A DNA stretch of 64,000 nucleotides from Flavobacterium shii (lineage in GTDB: Bacteria > Bacteroidota > Bacteroidia > Flavobacteriales > Flavobacteriaceae), in assembly GCF_025847235.1 (NCBI RefSeq), contig NZ_JAOZEW010000004.1, positions 221,319 through 285,318 of the forward strand. Direction: 5' to 3'. Under the pieces are notes generated by a model. The model searched no databases and was not told where the DNA came from. It worked only from the letters and a program-made list of their open reading frames with translations. Below, piece by piece: positions 37,034 through 44,736 of this stretch. Numbering within the stretch: position 1 is the stretch's first letter; each line of letters opens with the position of its first letter. A program made the translations under genes and the position numbers.

Positions 37034-37681
37034 ATGAAAAACAACTATATAAAGGAACTTGAAGAAAAAGGATGGGTAGAAATTAATATTAAAATATCTG
37101 ATGAAGAGCTTCTATCTTTAGCAAAAACATTTGGAGAAATTTTGCCACACCCAAGTGGGAAAATTATAGATATTTTAGTTCCTAAAAAAGCTGAACAAGC
37201 TATACAAAATAGTTTTAGTCATAAGTTTGGTTTTAATTCATTTCCATTACATTCAGATACTGCTTTTTGGACAATTCCGGCTAGATATGTTCTATTAACC
37301 TCTGAAAATATAAGTGAAACTGCTACAACAATAACAACATTCAAACATGTTCTTGAGAAACTTAATAAGCAAGATTTAATAGATTTAGAACAAGCTATAT
37401 ACTTGGTTAAAACAAAAAACAAAACATTCTTTTCAAAATTAAAGCAGAAATTTGGAAATCAAATTTGTTATAGATATGATTCATCTACAATGAAGCCATT
37501 AAATAAACATGCACAAAAAATAGAAGAAAGATTTAACGAGATTTTTGAATTATTAAATGTTACTAAAATTAATTGGAATTCAAATAAAATTATAATTTTT
37601 GACAATTGGCAAACTCTACATGGCAGAGAATCAATACGAGAAGATTTAGATAGAAAACTTAAACGAATATATATTCAGTAA
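37034..37681 (+). CDS. Small TauD/TfdA-like Fe(II)/2-oxoglutarate dioxygenase
   Basis: A 215-residue protein with the facial triad of the clavaminate synthase-like superfamily: HSD (His73, Asp75) in PLHSDTAFWTIPARYVLL and a distal His196 in NWQTLHGR. These are followed by the 2-oxoglutarate-binding Arg (R207 or R211). It is about 60-70 residues shorter than TauD, with the substrate-lid region reduced. It ends 4 bp before the HEPN-like gene, so they are almost surely co-transcribed. Known relatives hydroxylate small molecules or amino acids; the substrate here is unknown. Confidence 0.78.
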   Translation: MKNNYIKELEEKGWVEINIKISDEELLSLAKTFGEILPHPSGKIIDILVPKKAEQAIQNSFSHKFGFNSFPLHSDTAFWTIPARYVLLTSENISETATTITTFKHVLEKLNKQDLIDLEQAIYLVKTKNKTFFSKLKQKFGNQICYRYDSSTMKPLNKHAQKIEERFNEIFELLNVTKINWNSNKIIIFDNWQTLHGRESIREDLDRKLKRIYIQ

Positions 37682-37685
37682 AATC

Positions 37686-38648
37686 ATGAGTTGGGAAAGA
37701 GAACCGTTATTTACAAAATCAAAACTTTTTTTTGAAAAAGCAAACGAAGAAGAAAAAGATAGTCCATTCTTTGGATTATGGTGTGCAATGGGATTGGAAC
37801 TTTTAACAAGATCCGCTTTAGCCCATGTTAGCCCAACCTTACTTGCTGATCCTGATGTAAGCCATCAAAACTTATTACATGCACTAAACCTTGGCTCTAC
37901 TAAAAGTAAAAGAAAATCTCTTATTACAATGCAAGTTTTATCATTATGTCAAACATTAATTACTGATTTTAATGAAGCTCATTTTAAAATTGCATCTGCA
38001 ATAATTAATCAACGTAACGAAGAATTACATTCTGGTGCTGCGGCATTTGAAGAATATCCGACTCAACAATGGATTGCTGGATTTTATAAATGTTGCAAAA
38101 TTTTGAGTGAATTTCAAGGAGAATCTCTGAATTCCTTATTTGGAGATGAGATTCAAACCGAAGCTGAAGTAATTTTAGCAGAAATCGAGGAAGAGGTTAT
38201 TGGAAAAACAAAAAGTCTTATTGCGGCACACAAAAAAGTCTTTGAAAATAAACCAAAAGAAACTCAAGATGAATTAAAAGAATTAGCTCAAAAAAATGGA
38301 GATAAGCTTTCAACTAGAGGGCATCATAGAGTCGATTGTCCTGCATGTTCAAATATTGGAACAGTCATAGGTGAAACTTATGGAAAAGACCATTTTGAAA
38401 ATAAAGAAGATCATATTATTATAAAAAGTTCAATACTTCCAACAAAGTTTACTTGCATAGCCTGTGAATTAAAGTTAAACGGTTATAGTTCATTAAAAGC
38501 AGCTGATATAGCAAACCACTATACCAGAAAAACAACATATTCCCCAGAGGAATACTATGATATGATTAATCCCGATGATTATGATGCAATAACTGAGAGA
38601 TATAATGAGTTTGCAGAACCCCAATATGACGAATTTAATAACGAGTAA
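37686..38648 (+). CDS. HEPN-like protein with C-terminal CxxC zinc-binding pair
   Basis: A 320-residue protein. The first 145 residues are all-helical, with GLWCAMGLELLTRSALAHV and a later NQRNEELHSG that fits the HEPN R-x4-H motif (Arg110, His115). Residues 155-200 look coiled-coil-like. Cys218/221 and Cys257/260 (CPAC, CIAC) form a likely zinc ribbon with a 35-residue insert, and the tail is very acidic. HEPN domains are often RNases in defence and toxin systems, but non-catalytic ones are common too. The gap to the dioxygenase gene is 4 bp. The HEPN call is from pattern only. Confidence 0.6.
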   Translation: MSWEREPLFTKSKLFFEKANEEEKDSPFFGLWCAMGLELLTRSALAHVSPTLLADPDVSHQNLLHALNLGSTKSKRKSLITMQVLSLCQTLITDFNEAHFKIASAIINQRNEELHSGAAAFEEYPTQQWIAGFYKCCKILSEFQGESLNSLFGDEIQTEAEVILAEIEEEVIGKTKSLIAAHKKVFENKPKETQDELKELAQKNGDKLSTRGHHRVDCPACSNIGTVIGETYGKDHFENKEDHIIIKSSILPTKFTCIACELKLNGYSSLKAADIANHYTRKTTYSPEEYYDMINPDDYDAITERYNEFAEPQYDEFNNE

Positions 38649-38803
38649 TAACTGCTAATAACATACGTCGCTAGGTACATAAAAGACCAATGGCTAAATA
38701 TTCTCAAAATATTGATAAACAATTAAAACTGATTTAGAAAATTATTGTCTTAGATTATAAACACAAGCTTATTAAGCGTGAGAACATATACAAAAATTAT
38801 AAT

Positions 38804-39106
38804 ATGAAAAGATTTGATCCAACGGAAAGGATAGGTGTTAATGCAACCGAAAGAATTATTACTAAAAATATTGGATGGATTTTCAGAGAACAACCTATTG
38901 CTGACGTTGGATTGGATGCTATTATAGAACAAGTTGAAAACGGGGAACCAACAGGTAAATTTATTGCTATTCAAATTAAAAGCGGTGTTGGGAATTTTTA
39001 CAAAACTGAAAAATTGTTAACATATTATGTTACTAATGTACATTATAACTATTGGCTTAGTCCCCAGTTCTCCGAAGTCTTCTTAAAAAAGAAGATATCA
39101 TCATAA
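38804..39106 (+). pseudogene. Truncated DUF4365 protein
   Basis: One hundred residues that match the start of DUF4365 proteins: DPTERIGVNATERIITKNIG, WIFREQPIADVGLDAIIEQV, and GKFIAIQIKSG (the D...QxK pattern of PD-(D/E)xK nuclease-like folds). Full-length members are longer. The similarity fades after NYWLS. A hydrophobic IIIIYVLYE in another frame just downstream (39097-39123) hints at a frameshift in an A run. The sequence then runs straight into palindromic repeats, so the 3' end is probably lost. Confidence 0.6.
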
Positions 39107-39111
39107 TTTAT

Positions 39112-39440
39112 GTGCTGTACGAAGTCTCCCGACTTCGTACACATTGCTATAATCCATTCCTACTTTAGCAAATCTCTTTTTTACATTGATTTATTGCTTA
39201 TTGGATTGGGTACGAAGTCTCCTGACTTCGTACAGCCTGAGCTACTAGTTGGGATTCTTCGTTCCTCAGAAAGACAAGTTTGTGGTTGTTTTCTGTGCAA
39301 ACTTGTATATAAATAATTTTTATTTTTACCCAATCTTGTCACCCTGACGAAGGAAGGGTCTCCGCAAGAAACTAACACAAAGCTTTTCTTGATAGTCTAG
39401 TTTCTTGTGAGGTTTCGACTTCGCACAGCATCCGTAAATA
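39112..39440. repeat. Cluster of TACGAAGTC palindromes and related repeats
   Basis: Palindromes TACGAAGTC...GACTTCGTA lie at about 39117-39140 and 39210-39233, and both also occur near 17.9 kb. From 39340 comes CTTGTCACCCTGACGAAGG-type sequence with CAAGAAAC words, related to 17945-17990. Short ORFs across these palindromes on either strand mirror each other and are not genes. Confidence 0.7.
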
Positions 39441-39473
39441 GAATGTGCGCCATGCTGAGAAAGGAGTCAAATA

Positions 39474-39505
39474 AAAAAACCTCGACTTTTTTAAAATCGA
39501 GGTTT
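39474..39505 (-). terminator. Rho-independent terminator of the 76-aa gene
   Basis: On the minus strand AAACCTCGA pairs with TCGAGGTTT and a T run follows (complement of 39473-39479). It lies 24 bp past the stop of the 76-residue gene. Confidence 0.8.
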
Positions 39506-39528
39506 AATAAAAATATGATAAGTGAGAC

Positions 39529-39759
39529 TTATTCTACATCCAAATAGGGATTTAAAATTTCGGCTAATTCATTGAGCCAATAAAAGCTGTTTTCTAGGTT
39601 GATTGTTTCGTTCTGGAGGGTTTGTTCCCTCATCGCTCCTAAAGCAAGTAGATAATTTGCTTGCCTTATTACTTTAGCCATGCCTTTTGGGTCTATTGTA
39701 TTGCTAAAAAAATTCATGAGCCTTGTTTTGGCTTCTTCCGAAAGGTTGTTTGTACTCAT
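39529..39759 (-). CDS. Small conserved-type protein of unknown function (76 aa)
   Basis: The protein is soluble and mainly helical, with IDPKGMAKVIRQANYLLALG in the middle and a C-terminal SFYWLNELAEILNPYLDVE. I do not recognise a named family, although the sequence has the look of a real, compact gene. It has its own terminator downstream. Its ATG sits directly at the end of a 19-bp direct repeat that also occurs 117 bp upstream, with a strongly structured element between the two copies. This suggests a self-contained transcription unit with a regulatory leader. Confidence 0.7.
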   Translation of the reverse strand: MSTNNLSEEAKTRLMNFFSNTIDPKGMAKVIRQANYLLALGAMREQTLQNETINLENSFYWLNELAEILNPYLDVE

Positions 39760-39778
39760 AATGTGAAGATTTAAGAAT

Positions 39779-39895
39779 AAAAACCCTCATGCGTTAGCAG
39801 TCTTACGCTTCTTCACGGCGTCAAAGCCCTTTAGGAACTTTACTACATAGCATGAGGGCAATTTTATTTTGTTCTTAATGTGAAGATTTAAGAAC
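39779..39895 (-). ncRNA. Candidate structured leader RNA or small RNA
   Basis: Read on the minus strand, CCCTCATGC (39858-39850) and GCATGAGGG (39792-39784) close a perfect 9-bp stem around 57 nt that can form at least two inner hairpins (AAAG..CCTAAAGG..CTTT and ACGC..GCGT). A TTTTTATT tract follows immediately, as in an intrinsic terminator. The 5' end carries GTTCTTAA...TTAAGAAC, another small hairpin. The direct repeat TAATGTGAAGATTTAAGAA (plus strand) lies at 39759-39777 and 39876-39894 and brackets the fold. I could not assign a known RNA family. Confidence 0.5.
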
Positions 39896-39897
39896 GG

Positions 39898-39905
39898 CAA
39901 ATATA
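39898..39905 (-). promoter_or_regulatory. Candidate -7 element for the structured leader
   Basis: TATATTTG on the minus strand matches TAnnTTTG. Transcription would start near 39890, at the first direct repeat. No clear -33 TTG is seen. Just upstream, CCC...GGG arms at about 39907-39935 form another hairpin. Confidence 0.4.
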
Positions 39906-40058
39906 GGAAAAACCCGCGTATTCCGTAGGGTTTTCTTATCCTATTTTATACTTAAGAAATAATCTCACAAAGACGCGAAATCACAAAGAAAATAATTGTA
40001 AAACACTGTATATAAATATCTTTTCGATACTATTTCTAAAAAATAACTGTTAAATAAA

Positions 40059-40104
40059 TTGCGAAACCAATCAGTTGCACGTACATTTGCAACTGATTGG
40101 TTTC
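40059..40104 (+). promoter_or_regulatory. Promoter and 16-bp perfect palindromic operator of the ArsR gene
   Basis: GAAACCAATCAGTTGC (40063-40078) and its exact complement (40089-40104) flank a 10-bp spacer. The -33 TTG (40059-40061) and -7 TACATTTG (40082-40089), 20 bp apart, are interleaved with the palindrome. A repressor bound here would block polymerase, so autoregulation by the ArsR protein encoded 22 bp downstream is very likely. Confidence 0.82.
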
Positions 40105-40125
40105 ACAATTCAAATTTTAATAATT

Positions 40126-40452
40126 ATGAGACGAGATATATTTCAGGCAATTGCCGACCCAACAAGGCGATCTATTATTTCCTTACTTGCCATACAAGCA
40201 ATGACTCCAAATGCCATTGCGGAGAACTTTGATACTAGCCGACAATCTGTTTCTAAACACCTTCGTATTCTTACCGAATGTGAACTTGTAAAACAGGAAC
40301 AACAAGGCAGAGAAATTTACTATTCACTTGAAATTGAAAAAATGAAAGAGATTGATAAATGGTTAATCCAATTTAGAGAAATCTGGAAAACCAAGTTTAA
40401 CCAACTTGATGATGTACTATTAACACTTAAAAACGAGAAAAATGAAAACTAA
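40126..40452 (+). CDS. ArsR-family transcriptional repressor
   Basis: From ATG 40126 the protein has 108 residues and opens [20 protein letters not shown], the standard start of this subgroup; an upstream start would run through the operator. The winged helix has [20 protein letters not shown] and a wing [10 protein letters not shown]. No metal-binding Cys pair is present, as in the ArsR proteins paired with SRPBCC domains. It overlaps the SRPBCC gene by 11 bp, a common two-gene module in which the repressor controls both. Confidence 0.93.
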   Translation: MRRDIFQAIADPTRRSIISLLAIQAMTPNAIAENFDTSRQSVSKHLRILTECELVKQEQQGREIYYSLEIEKMKEIDKWLIQFREIWKTKFNQLDDVLLTLKNEKNEN

Positions 40453-40942
40453 TTTGCAATTTGATTTTACCGTTGACAAAGCCATAAAAACGGTATTTAT
40501 AAACAGGGAATTTGATGCTGAACTTCCGCTGGTTTGGGATGCTTTTACTAAAGCTGAAATTCTGGATCAATGGGTTGCGCCAAAACCTTGGTCGTCTAGA
40601 ACAAAACATATGAATTTTGAAATTGGCGGACGTCGATTTTATGCCATGGTAAGTCCCGAAGGATTGGAGCGTTGGTCTGTTCAGGAATATACTTCTATTA
40701 CTCCTAAGACGAATTTTAAAATGTACAATACTTTTGCCGATAAAGACGAAAATAAGGAAATACCTGGTTCTGATTGGGATTATACTTTTAGTGAACAAAA
40801 CGGCTTAACAAAAGTGAGCATTATTATTGTAAATGAATCTCTTGAACGTTTGGAAAGAATGATAGAAATGGGCTTTAAAGAAGGCTTTACAATGTCTATC
40901 GATAACTTAGAAAAAGTATTGGCTACGTTATCTAAAAAGTAA
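40442..40942 (+). CDS. SRPBCC (AHSA1-like) domain protein
   Basis: A 166-residue START-like protein with [51 protein letters not shown] and the terminal helix [17 protein letters not shown]. It starts inside the end of the arsR gene. Paired ArsR-SRPBCC operons are common; the SRPBCC part may bind the small molecule that triggers derepression, but this is not proved for the family. Confidence 0.92.
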   Translation: MKTNLQFDFTVDKAIKTVFINREFDAELPLVWDAFTKAEILDQWVAPKPWSSRTKHMNFEIGGRRFYAMVSPEGLERWSVQEYTSITPKTNFKMYNTFADKDENKEIPGSDWDYTFSEQNGLTKVSIIIVNESLERLERMIEMGFKEGFTMSIDNLEKVLATLSKK

Positions 40943-40966
40943 TTTATGCTTAATTTATATAAATCT

Positions 40967-41110
40967 CCTGCAAGGTCTTATTTGACTTTGTAGGTTTGAT
41001 TAATAATAATGATAAGATACCTAACAGGTTTTAAAAACCTGTTAGGATAATAACACAAAATATTATGGGGTATAAAATTATACCTACAAGGTTAGAAAAA
41101 ACCTTGCAGG
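40967..41110. repeat. Three clustered palindromes of the CCTGCAAGGT type
   Basis: Palindromes lie at 40967-40994 (CCTGCAAGGTC/GACTTTGTAGG), 41020-41046 (perfect 12-bp arms, CCTAACAGGTTT) and 41083-41110 (the first one's sequence in inverted orientation). The outer two can also pair with each other around the middle one. The same family is present at 8781-8809. Confidence 0.8.
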
Positions 41111-41219
41111 ATTAGAATTCTTAATGAAAATCCATTTTTTTGTAATCAAACACATTGCAGATTAAATAAGTCTATCTTTACTTTATAATATCTCAATCAA
41201 CTTTATTCTATTTTAAATC

Positions 41220-41372
41220 ATGCAAGAAACAAACATGACGTCAGATACAAAACCTTTTGGATTATCTACAGAACAACAAGAAATTTTAGATATTCAGATA
41301 AACTTAGTCAAAAATATGTATACAGATACTGAATCTCTTTATACTTATTTAAAACACAAATATGATTTATAA
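41220..41372 (+). CDS. Possible small protein (50 aa), unknown
   Basis: The ORF starts MQETNMTSDTKPFGLSTEQQ and ends YTYLKHKYDL. It is acidic and helical and without a hydrophobic segment. A TATCTTTA element about 47 bp upstream could be a weak -7. I do not recognise it, and the evidence is only ORF quality and position after a repeat cluster. Confidence 0.35.
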   Translation: MQETNMTSDTKPFGLSTEQQEILDIQINLVKNMYTDTESLYTYLKHKYDL

Positions 41373-41439
41373 TATTATAGTTTCTCTATTCTAAATTCCA
41401 ATCTTTAGAAAAAAGGTGATAGAATTACTATTCTTCCCT

Positions 41440-41530
41440 CCTAGCCCTGATGGAAACGGCATCCTTTTTCTTGTTATCCTGACGGAGGAAGGATTACGAG
41501 AAAAAGATATAGTGCACAGCGGGACTCAAG
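41440..41530. repeat. Interspersed repeat (GAGCTATTTCCTGC family), inverted copy 4
   Basis: TAGCCCTGATGGAAACGGCA at the left and AAAGATATAGTGCACAGC at the right are the complements of the ends of the copy at 17206-17298. The middle differs. The 41373-41657 gap holds nothing else. Confidence 0.72.
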
Positions 41531-41657
41531 CTGCTATTAACTAAACAATTGTTCTGCTCCTAAAAAATAGAATCCTTAATTGCTACACTATCGTATTGGT
41601 TTAACGATGGGTTATTGCTTTTTTGTATTAATAAAACTTAAAATTTTCTTATTGATT

Positions 41658-41688
41658 TTGAATATACGTAGTCAACTACGTATATTTG
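41658..41688 (+). promoter_or_regulatory. Palindromic promoter-operator of the GNAT gene
   Basis: ATATACGTAG (41662-41671) and CTACGTATAT (41676-41685) form a perfect 10-bp inverted repeat with a 4-bp loop. The -33 TTG (41658-41660) and -7 TATATTTG (41681-41688) are 20 bp apart and overlap it. No regulator gene is adjacent, so the protein that binds must be encoded elsewhere. Confidence 0.75.
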
Positions 41689-41725
41689 CATATAAATTAT
41701 TTTTTGACAGCATAAATCAATTAAA

Positions 41726-42175
41726 ATGGAGAATAAATCAAATCAAACTTTGAACGATATAATCAAGACGGAATTAATAGAGCATCAGGACCAAATAGAT
41801 CTTGCTTTTTTTATACGAAGACAAGTTTTTGTTGAGGAACAACGTGTATCTGTAGAACGCGAATCGATGGATGATAACGAATCGGTTCATTATTTGGCTA
41901 CTTATAATGAGTTACCTGCTGGTGCAGCAAGATATAGAAAAACCGAGAAAGGAACTAAAATAGAACGCATCGCAGTATTAAAAAACTACAGAGGAAAAGG
42001 CATTGGCGAAGCAATATTGCTTAAAATCCTGGATGATGTAAAAGCGGAAGAAAAGATATACTTACACGCTCAGGTTGTTGCTAAACAATTTTATATAAAA
42101 AATGGTTTTAAGGTAACCGATAATTATTTTGTAGATGCAGGAATCGATCATGTCGAAATGGATTTTATTAAATAA
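41726..42175 (+). CDS. GNAT-family N-acetyltransferase (ElaA-like size)
   Basis: A 149-residue single-domain GNAT. It has IRRQVFVEEQRVSVERESMD near 28-47, the strand YLATYNELPAGAARYR, the acetyl-CoA loop IAVLKNYRGKGIGEAIL (about 86-102) and the terminal YIKNGFKVTDNYFVDAGIDH. The FVEEQ and DxxAxH-like C-terminal features are those of YjcF/ElaA-type acetyltransferases. The substrate is unknown. Its promoter lies in a palindrome, so it is specifically regulated. Confidence 0.9.
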   Translation: MENKSNQTLNDIIKTELIEHQDQIDLAFFIRRQVFVEEQRVSVERESMDDNESVHYLATYNELPAGAARYRKTEKGTKIERIAVLKNYRGKGIGEAILLKILDDVKAEEKIYLHAQVVAKQFYIKNGFKVTDNYFVDAGIDHVEMDFIK

Positions 42176-42193
42176 ATCTTATTTTAGCTAAAT

Positions 42194-42231
42194 AAAAAGC
42201 CTTCTTAAACATGAGTTTTTGAAGGCTTTTT
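42194..42231. terminator. Bidirectional terminator between convergent genes
   Basis: AAAAAGCCTTC (42194-42204) pairs with GAAGGCTTTTT (42221-42231). A and T runs at both ends let it serve the GNAT gene and the convergent GH3 gene that ends at 42263. Confidence 0.85.
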
Positions 42232-42262
42232 CAATAAAAAATAATTAACTATTACTAAGTAC

Positions 42263-44713
42263 TTAAGGTTTAAGTTCGGTAAACTTAGAGTCTGGTGCAA
42301 AAGCTTTGTTGACTTTCTCAACAGTAATTTCTTTTGCTACCGAAAATTCAGCAGTTTTCTTAATATCAAGAGACGAAGCTCCTACCAAAACTTTATACGT
42401 TCCTGCTTCGGCTATCCAGGCACTTTTACTTTCCAGGAACGAAGCCAAATCTTTTGGAGATAAAGTCAGTTTTAGGATTTCGCTTTCTCCTGGTTTCAAT
42501 TCTTTGGTTTTACCAAAAGCTTTTAACTCTTCTTTCGGTTTACCAATAGATTTTGAAGGAGCCGAAAGATACAATTCCACTACTTCTTTTCCTGCTGTCT
42601 TACCTGTATTTTTAACAGTTACACTTACTGTTAATTTATCATTGAAAGTTGGAGAACTTAATTTTACATCCGAAAAATCAAAAGTAGTATAAGAACTTCC
42701 GAAACCAAATTCATAAGATGGTTTTACATTAAATGTGTTATAATAACGATATCCTACATAAACGCCTTCTTCATAGGTTACGTCCTTTGGATTTTCAGCA
42801 GGAAATCCCGGGAAGTTTTTTGCCGAAGGGGTATCTGAATATTTCACTGGGAAAGTCATTGTTAGTTTTCCTGATGGGTTTATTTTCCCAGAAACTACAT
42901 CTGCAACAGAATGTCCACCTTCCTGACCTGGCTGCCAAGCTAATAAAATAGCATCAACTTTGTCTTTCCAAGACGCTGTTTCGATTACTCCACCGATATT
43001 TAAAATAACAACTACTTTCTTTCCTTGTGCATGAAAAGCCTTTGAAATTTCATCAAGCATTTCAATCTCTTCATTTGCCATATTAAAATCATTATCAACA
43101 ACTCTATCACCACCTTCTCCAGAATTTCTTCCTAAAGTCACAAATGCAATTTCTGAACTTGCAGCTTTTTTAGCAAGAAAAGCATCGTCCATTTTCATTT
43201 CGGGAAGTCTTTCTGGTAGAGCTAAAATTCCTTTGGCTTTTCTTCTTTCTTTTTCTGCCACAAGTTCTTTTTCAGCGTGAGGTGTATACAAATCAACCAA
43301 TTCTTTGTCTAATTTATAACCCGCAGCATTCAGTCCTTCCAAAAGAGAAACGGTGTGTTTATTATTCACGCTTCCGCTTCCTGTCCCTCCTGTAATCCAA
43401 GCGTATGAAGTAACCCCAAATACCGATACTTCTTTCTTTTTATCGGCAAAAGGCAATGTATTTTTATCATTTTTAAGCAAAACCATTCCTTCTGCTGCAG
43501 CATTTCTTGTTACTTCAGCATTTTTGGCTAAATTCGGTTTATCGCTGTATTTATATTTAGCAAAAGTAGGTGTACGGAAAACATATTCTAAAATTCTTCT
43601 TACGTTTGTATTGGCAACTTCCTGAGATAATTTACCAGAGTTTAAAGCTTCCAACAATGCCTTTTTCTGAATTGGAATTCCCGGCATCAAAAGATCGTTT
43701 CCTGCAATCATCTGTTGTACTACATCGGAGCTTGAACCGTTTCTTATAGATTCAAAACCAGGAAAACCTCCAAACCAGTCGGTCATCACAATTCCTTTAA
43801 AACCCCATTCGTTTCTCAAAACTTGTGTTAGTAGATCTTTACGGTCAGATGTATAAGTACCGTTTAGTTTGTTGTAAGATGACATTACTGTCCAAGGTTG
43901 TGATTCCTTAACTGTAATTTCAAAACCTTTTAAATATATTTCTCTAATAGCTCTTTCAGAAACGTGAGCATTAATTGTTAATCGGTTTGTCTCTTCATTA
44001 TTAACTGCAAAGTGTTTTATCGAAGTTCCTACTCCCTGAGACTGAATTCCATTAACAATAGCTGCTGCCGTTTTTCCGGAAATCAATGGATCCTCAGAAT
44101 AATATTCAAAATTTCTTCCGTTTAAAGGATTCCTTTGAATATTTAAAGCTGGTGCCAATAAAACATCTACACCGTATTCTTTAACTTCGTTACCCATTGC
44201 TTTTCCAACCTCTTCTAAAAGCGCTTTATTCCAAGTTGATGCTAAGGCTGTTCCTACCGGAAATGCCGTTGCGTAATAGGTCTTTGAATCATTCGCTCTC
44301 GTAGGTGCAATCCTTAAACCCGCAGGACCATCGGCAACAACTGTTGCAGGAATTCCGAATCGCTCAAAAGCAGCAGTTCCACCTGCAGCTCCCGGAACAA
44401 GACCTTGCTTAGAATCTCCCACAGGACCTGTTAAGACTTCGATTCCCGGCATCCCTGTTCCGATAAGTAATTCTACCTTTTCGGCATTGGTCATTTGTTT
44501 AATAATCTCCTCAATTCTTTCACTAACAGAAAGACGAGTGTCTTCCCAAGGATCTAATTTTCCGTTTCTGTTTGAATCTTTAAAAGTAAACCCTTTAATT
44601 GTTAGAAGTGGCGGATCATTTTCATTATTTGGAGCCGTATTCCAAGATATATTTGCAAGTACTAAAGCTGTTAAAAGCGATACTCGAGCCGATTTAATAA
44701 TCGTGTGTTTCAT
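42263..44713 (-). CDS. GH3 beta-glucosidase-like enzyme, exported
   Basis: An 816-residue glycoside hydrolase family 3 enzyme. After a signal-like N-terminus comes an EF-hand-like segment DSNRNGKLDPWE. The N-terminal TIM barrel has GPAGLR, the KHFAVNNEE motif and the nucleophile in IVMTDWFGG (Asp312). The alpha/beta sandwich domain (GRNSGEGGDR carries the likely acid/base Glu) and a C-terminal fibronectin III-like domain follow. GH3 enzymes release glucose, xylose or other sugars from the non-reducing end of beta-linked glycans. It is the last gene of a locus with a second GH3, an esterase and a TonB receptor. Confidence 0.93.
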   Translation of the reverse strand: MKHTIIKSARVSLLTALVLANISWNTAPNNENDPPLLTIKGFTFKDSNRNGKLDPWEDTRLSVSERIEEIIKQMTNAEKVELLIGTGMPGIEVLTGPVGDSKQGLVPGAAGGTAAFERFGIPATVVADGPAGLRIAPTRANDSKTYYATAFPVGTALASTWNKALLEEVGKAMGNEVKEYGVDVLLAPALNIQRNPLNGRNFEYYSEDPLISGKTAAAIVNGIQSQGVGTSIKHFAVNNEETNRLTINAHVSERAIREIYLKGFEITVKESQPWTVMSSYNKLNGTYTSDRKDLLTQVLRNEWGFKGIVMTDWFGGFPGFESIRNGSSSDVVQQMIAGNDLLMPGIPIQKKALLEALNSGKLSQEVANTNVRRILEYVFRTPTFAKYKYSDKPNLAKNAEVTRNAAAEGMVLLKNDKNTLPFADKKKEVSVFGVTSYAWITGGTGSGSVNNKHTVSLLEGLNAAGYKLDKELVDLYTPHAEKELVAEKERRKAKGILALPERLPEMKMDDAFLAKKAASSEIAFVTLGRNSGEGGDRVVDNDFNMANEEIEMLDEISKAFHAQGKKVVVILNIGGVIETASWKDKVDAILLAWQPGQEGGHSVADVVSGKINPSGKLTMTFPVKYSDTPSAKNFPGFPAENPKDVTYEEGVYVGYRYYNTFNVKPSYEFGFGSSYTTFDFSDVKLSSPTFNDKLTVSVTVKNTGKTAGKEVVELYLSAPSKSIGKPKEELKAFGKTKELKPGESEILKLTLSPKDLASFLESKSAWIAEAGTYKVLVGASSLDIKKTAEFSVAKEITVEKVNKAFAPDSKFTELKP

Positions 44714-44736
44714 AGGTTATAGTTTAATGTGGTTAG

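Noticed and set aside
39110..39378. Short ORFs of 65-68 codons on both strands
   Set aside because: They run through TACGAAGTC palindromes, mirror each other and have no protein-like composition.
39779..39860. An integron attC site after a small gene
   Set aside because: The fold is palindromic and follows gene-cassette logic at first sight, but no RYYYAAC/GTTRRRY core pair is present and the ORF lies downstream of it, not upstream.
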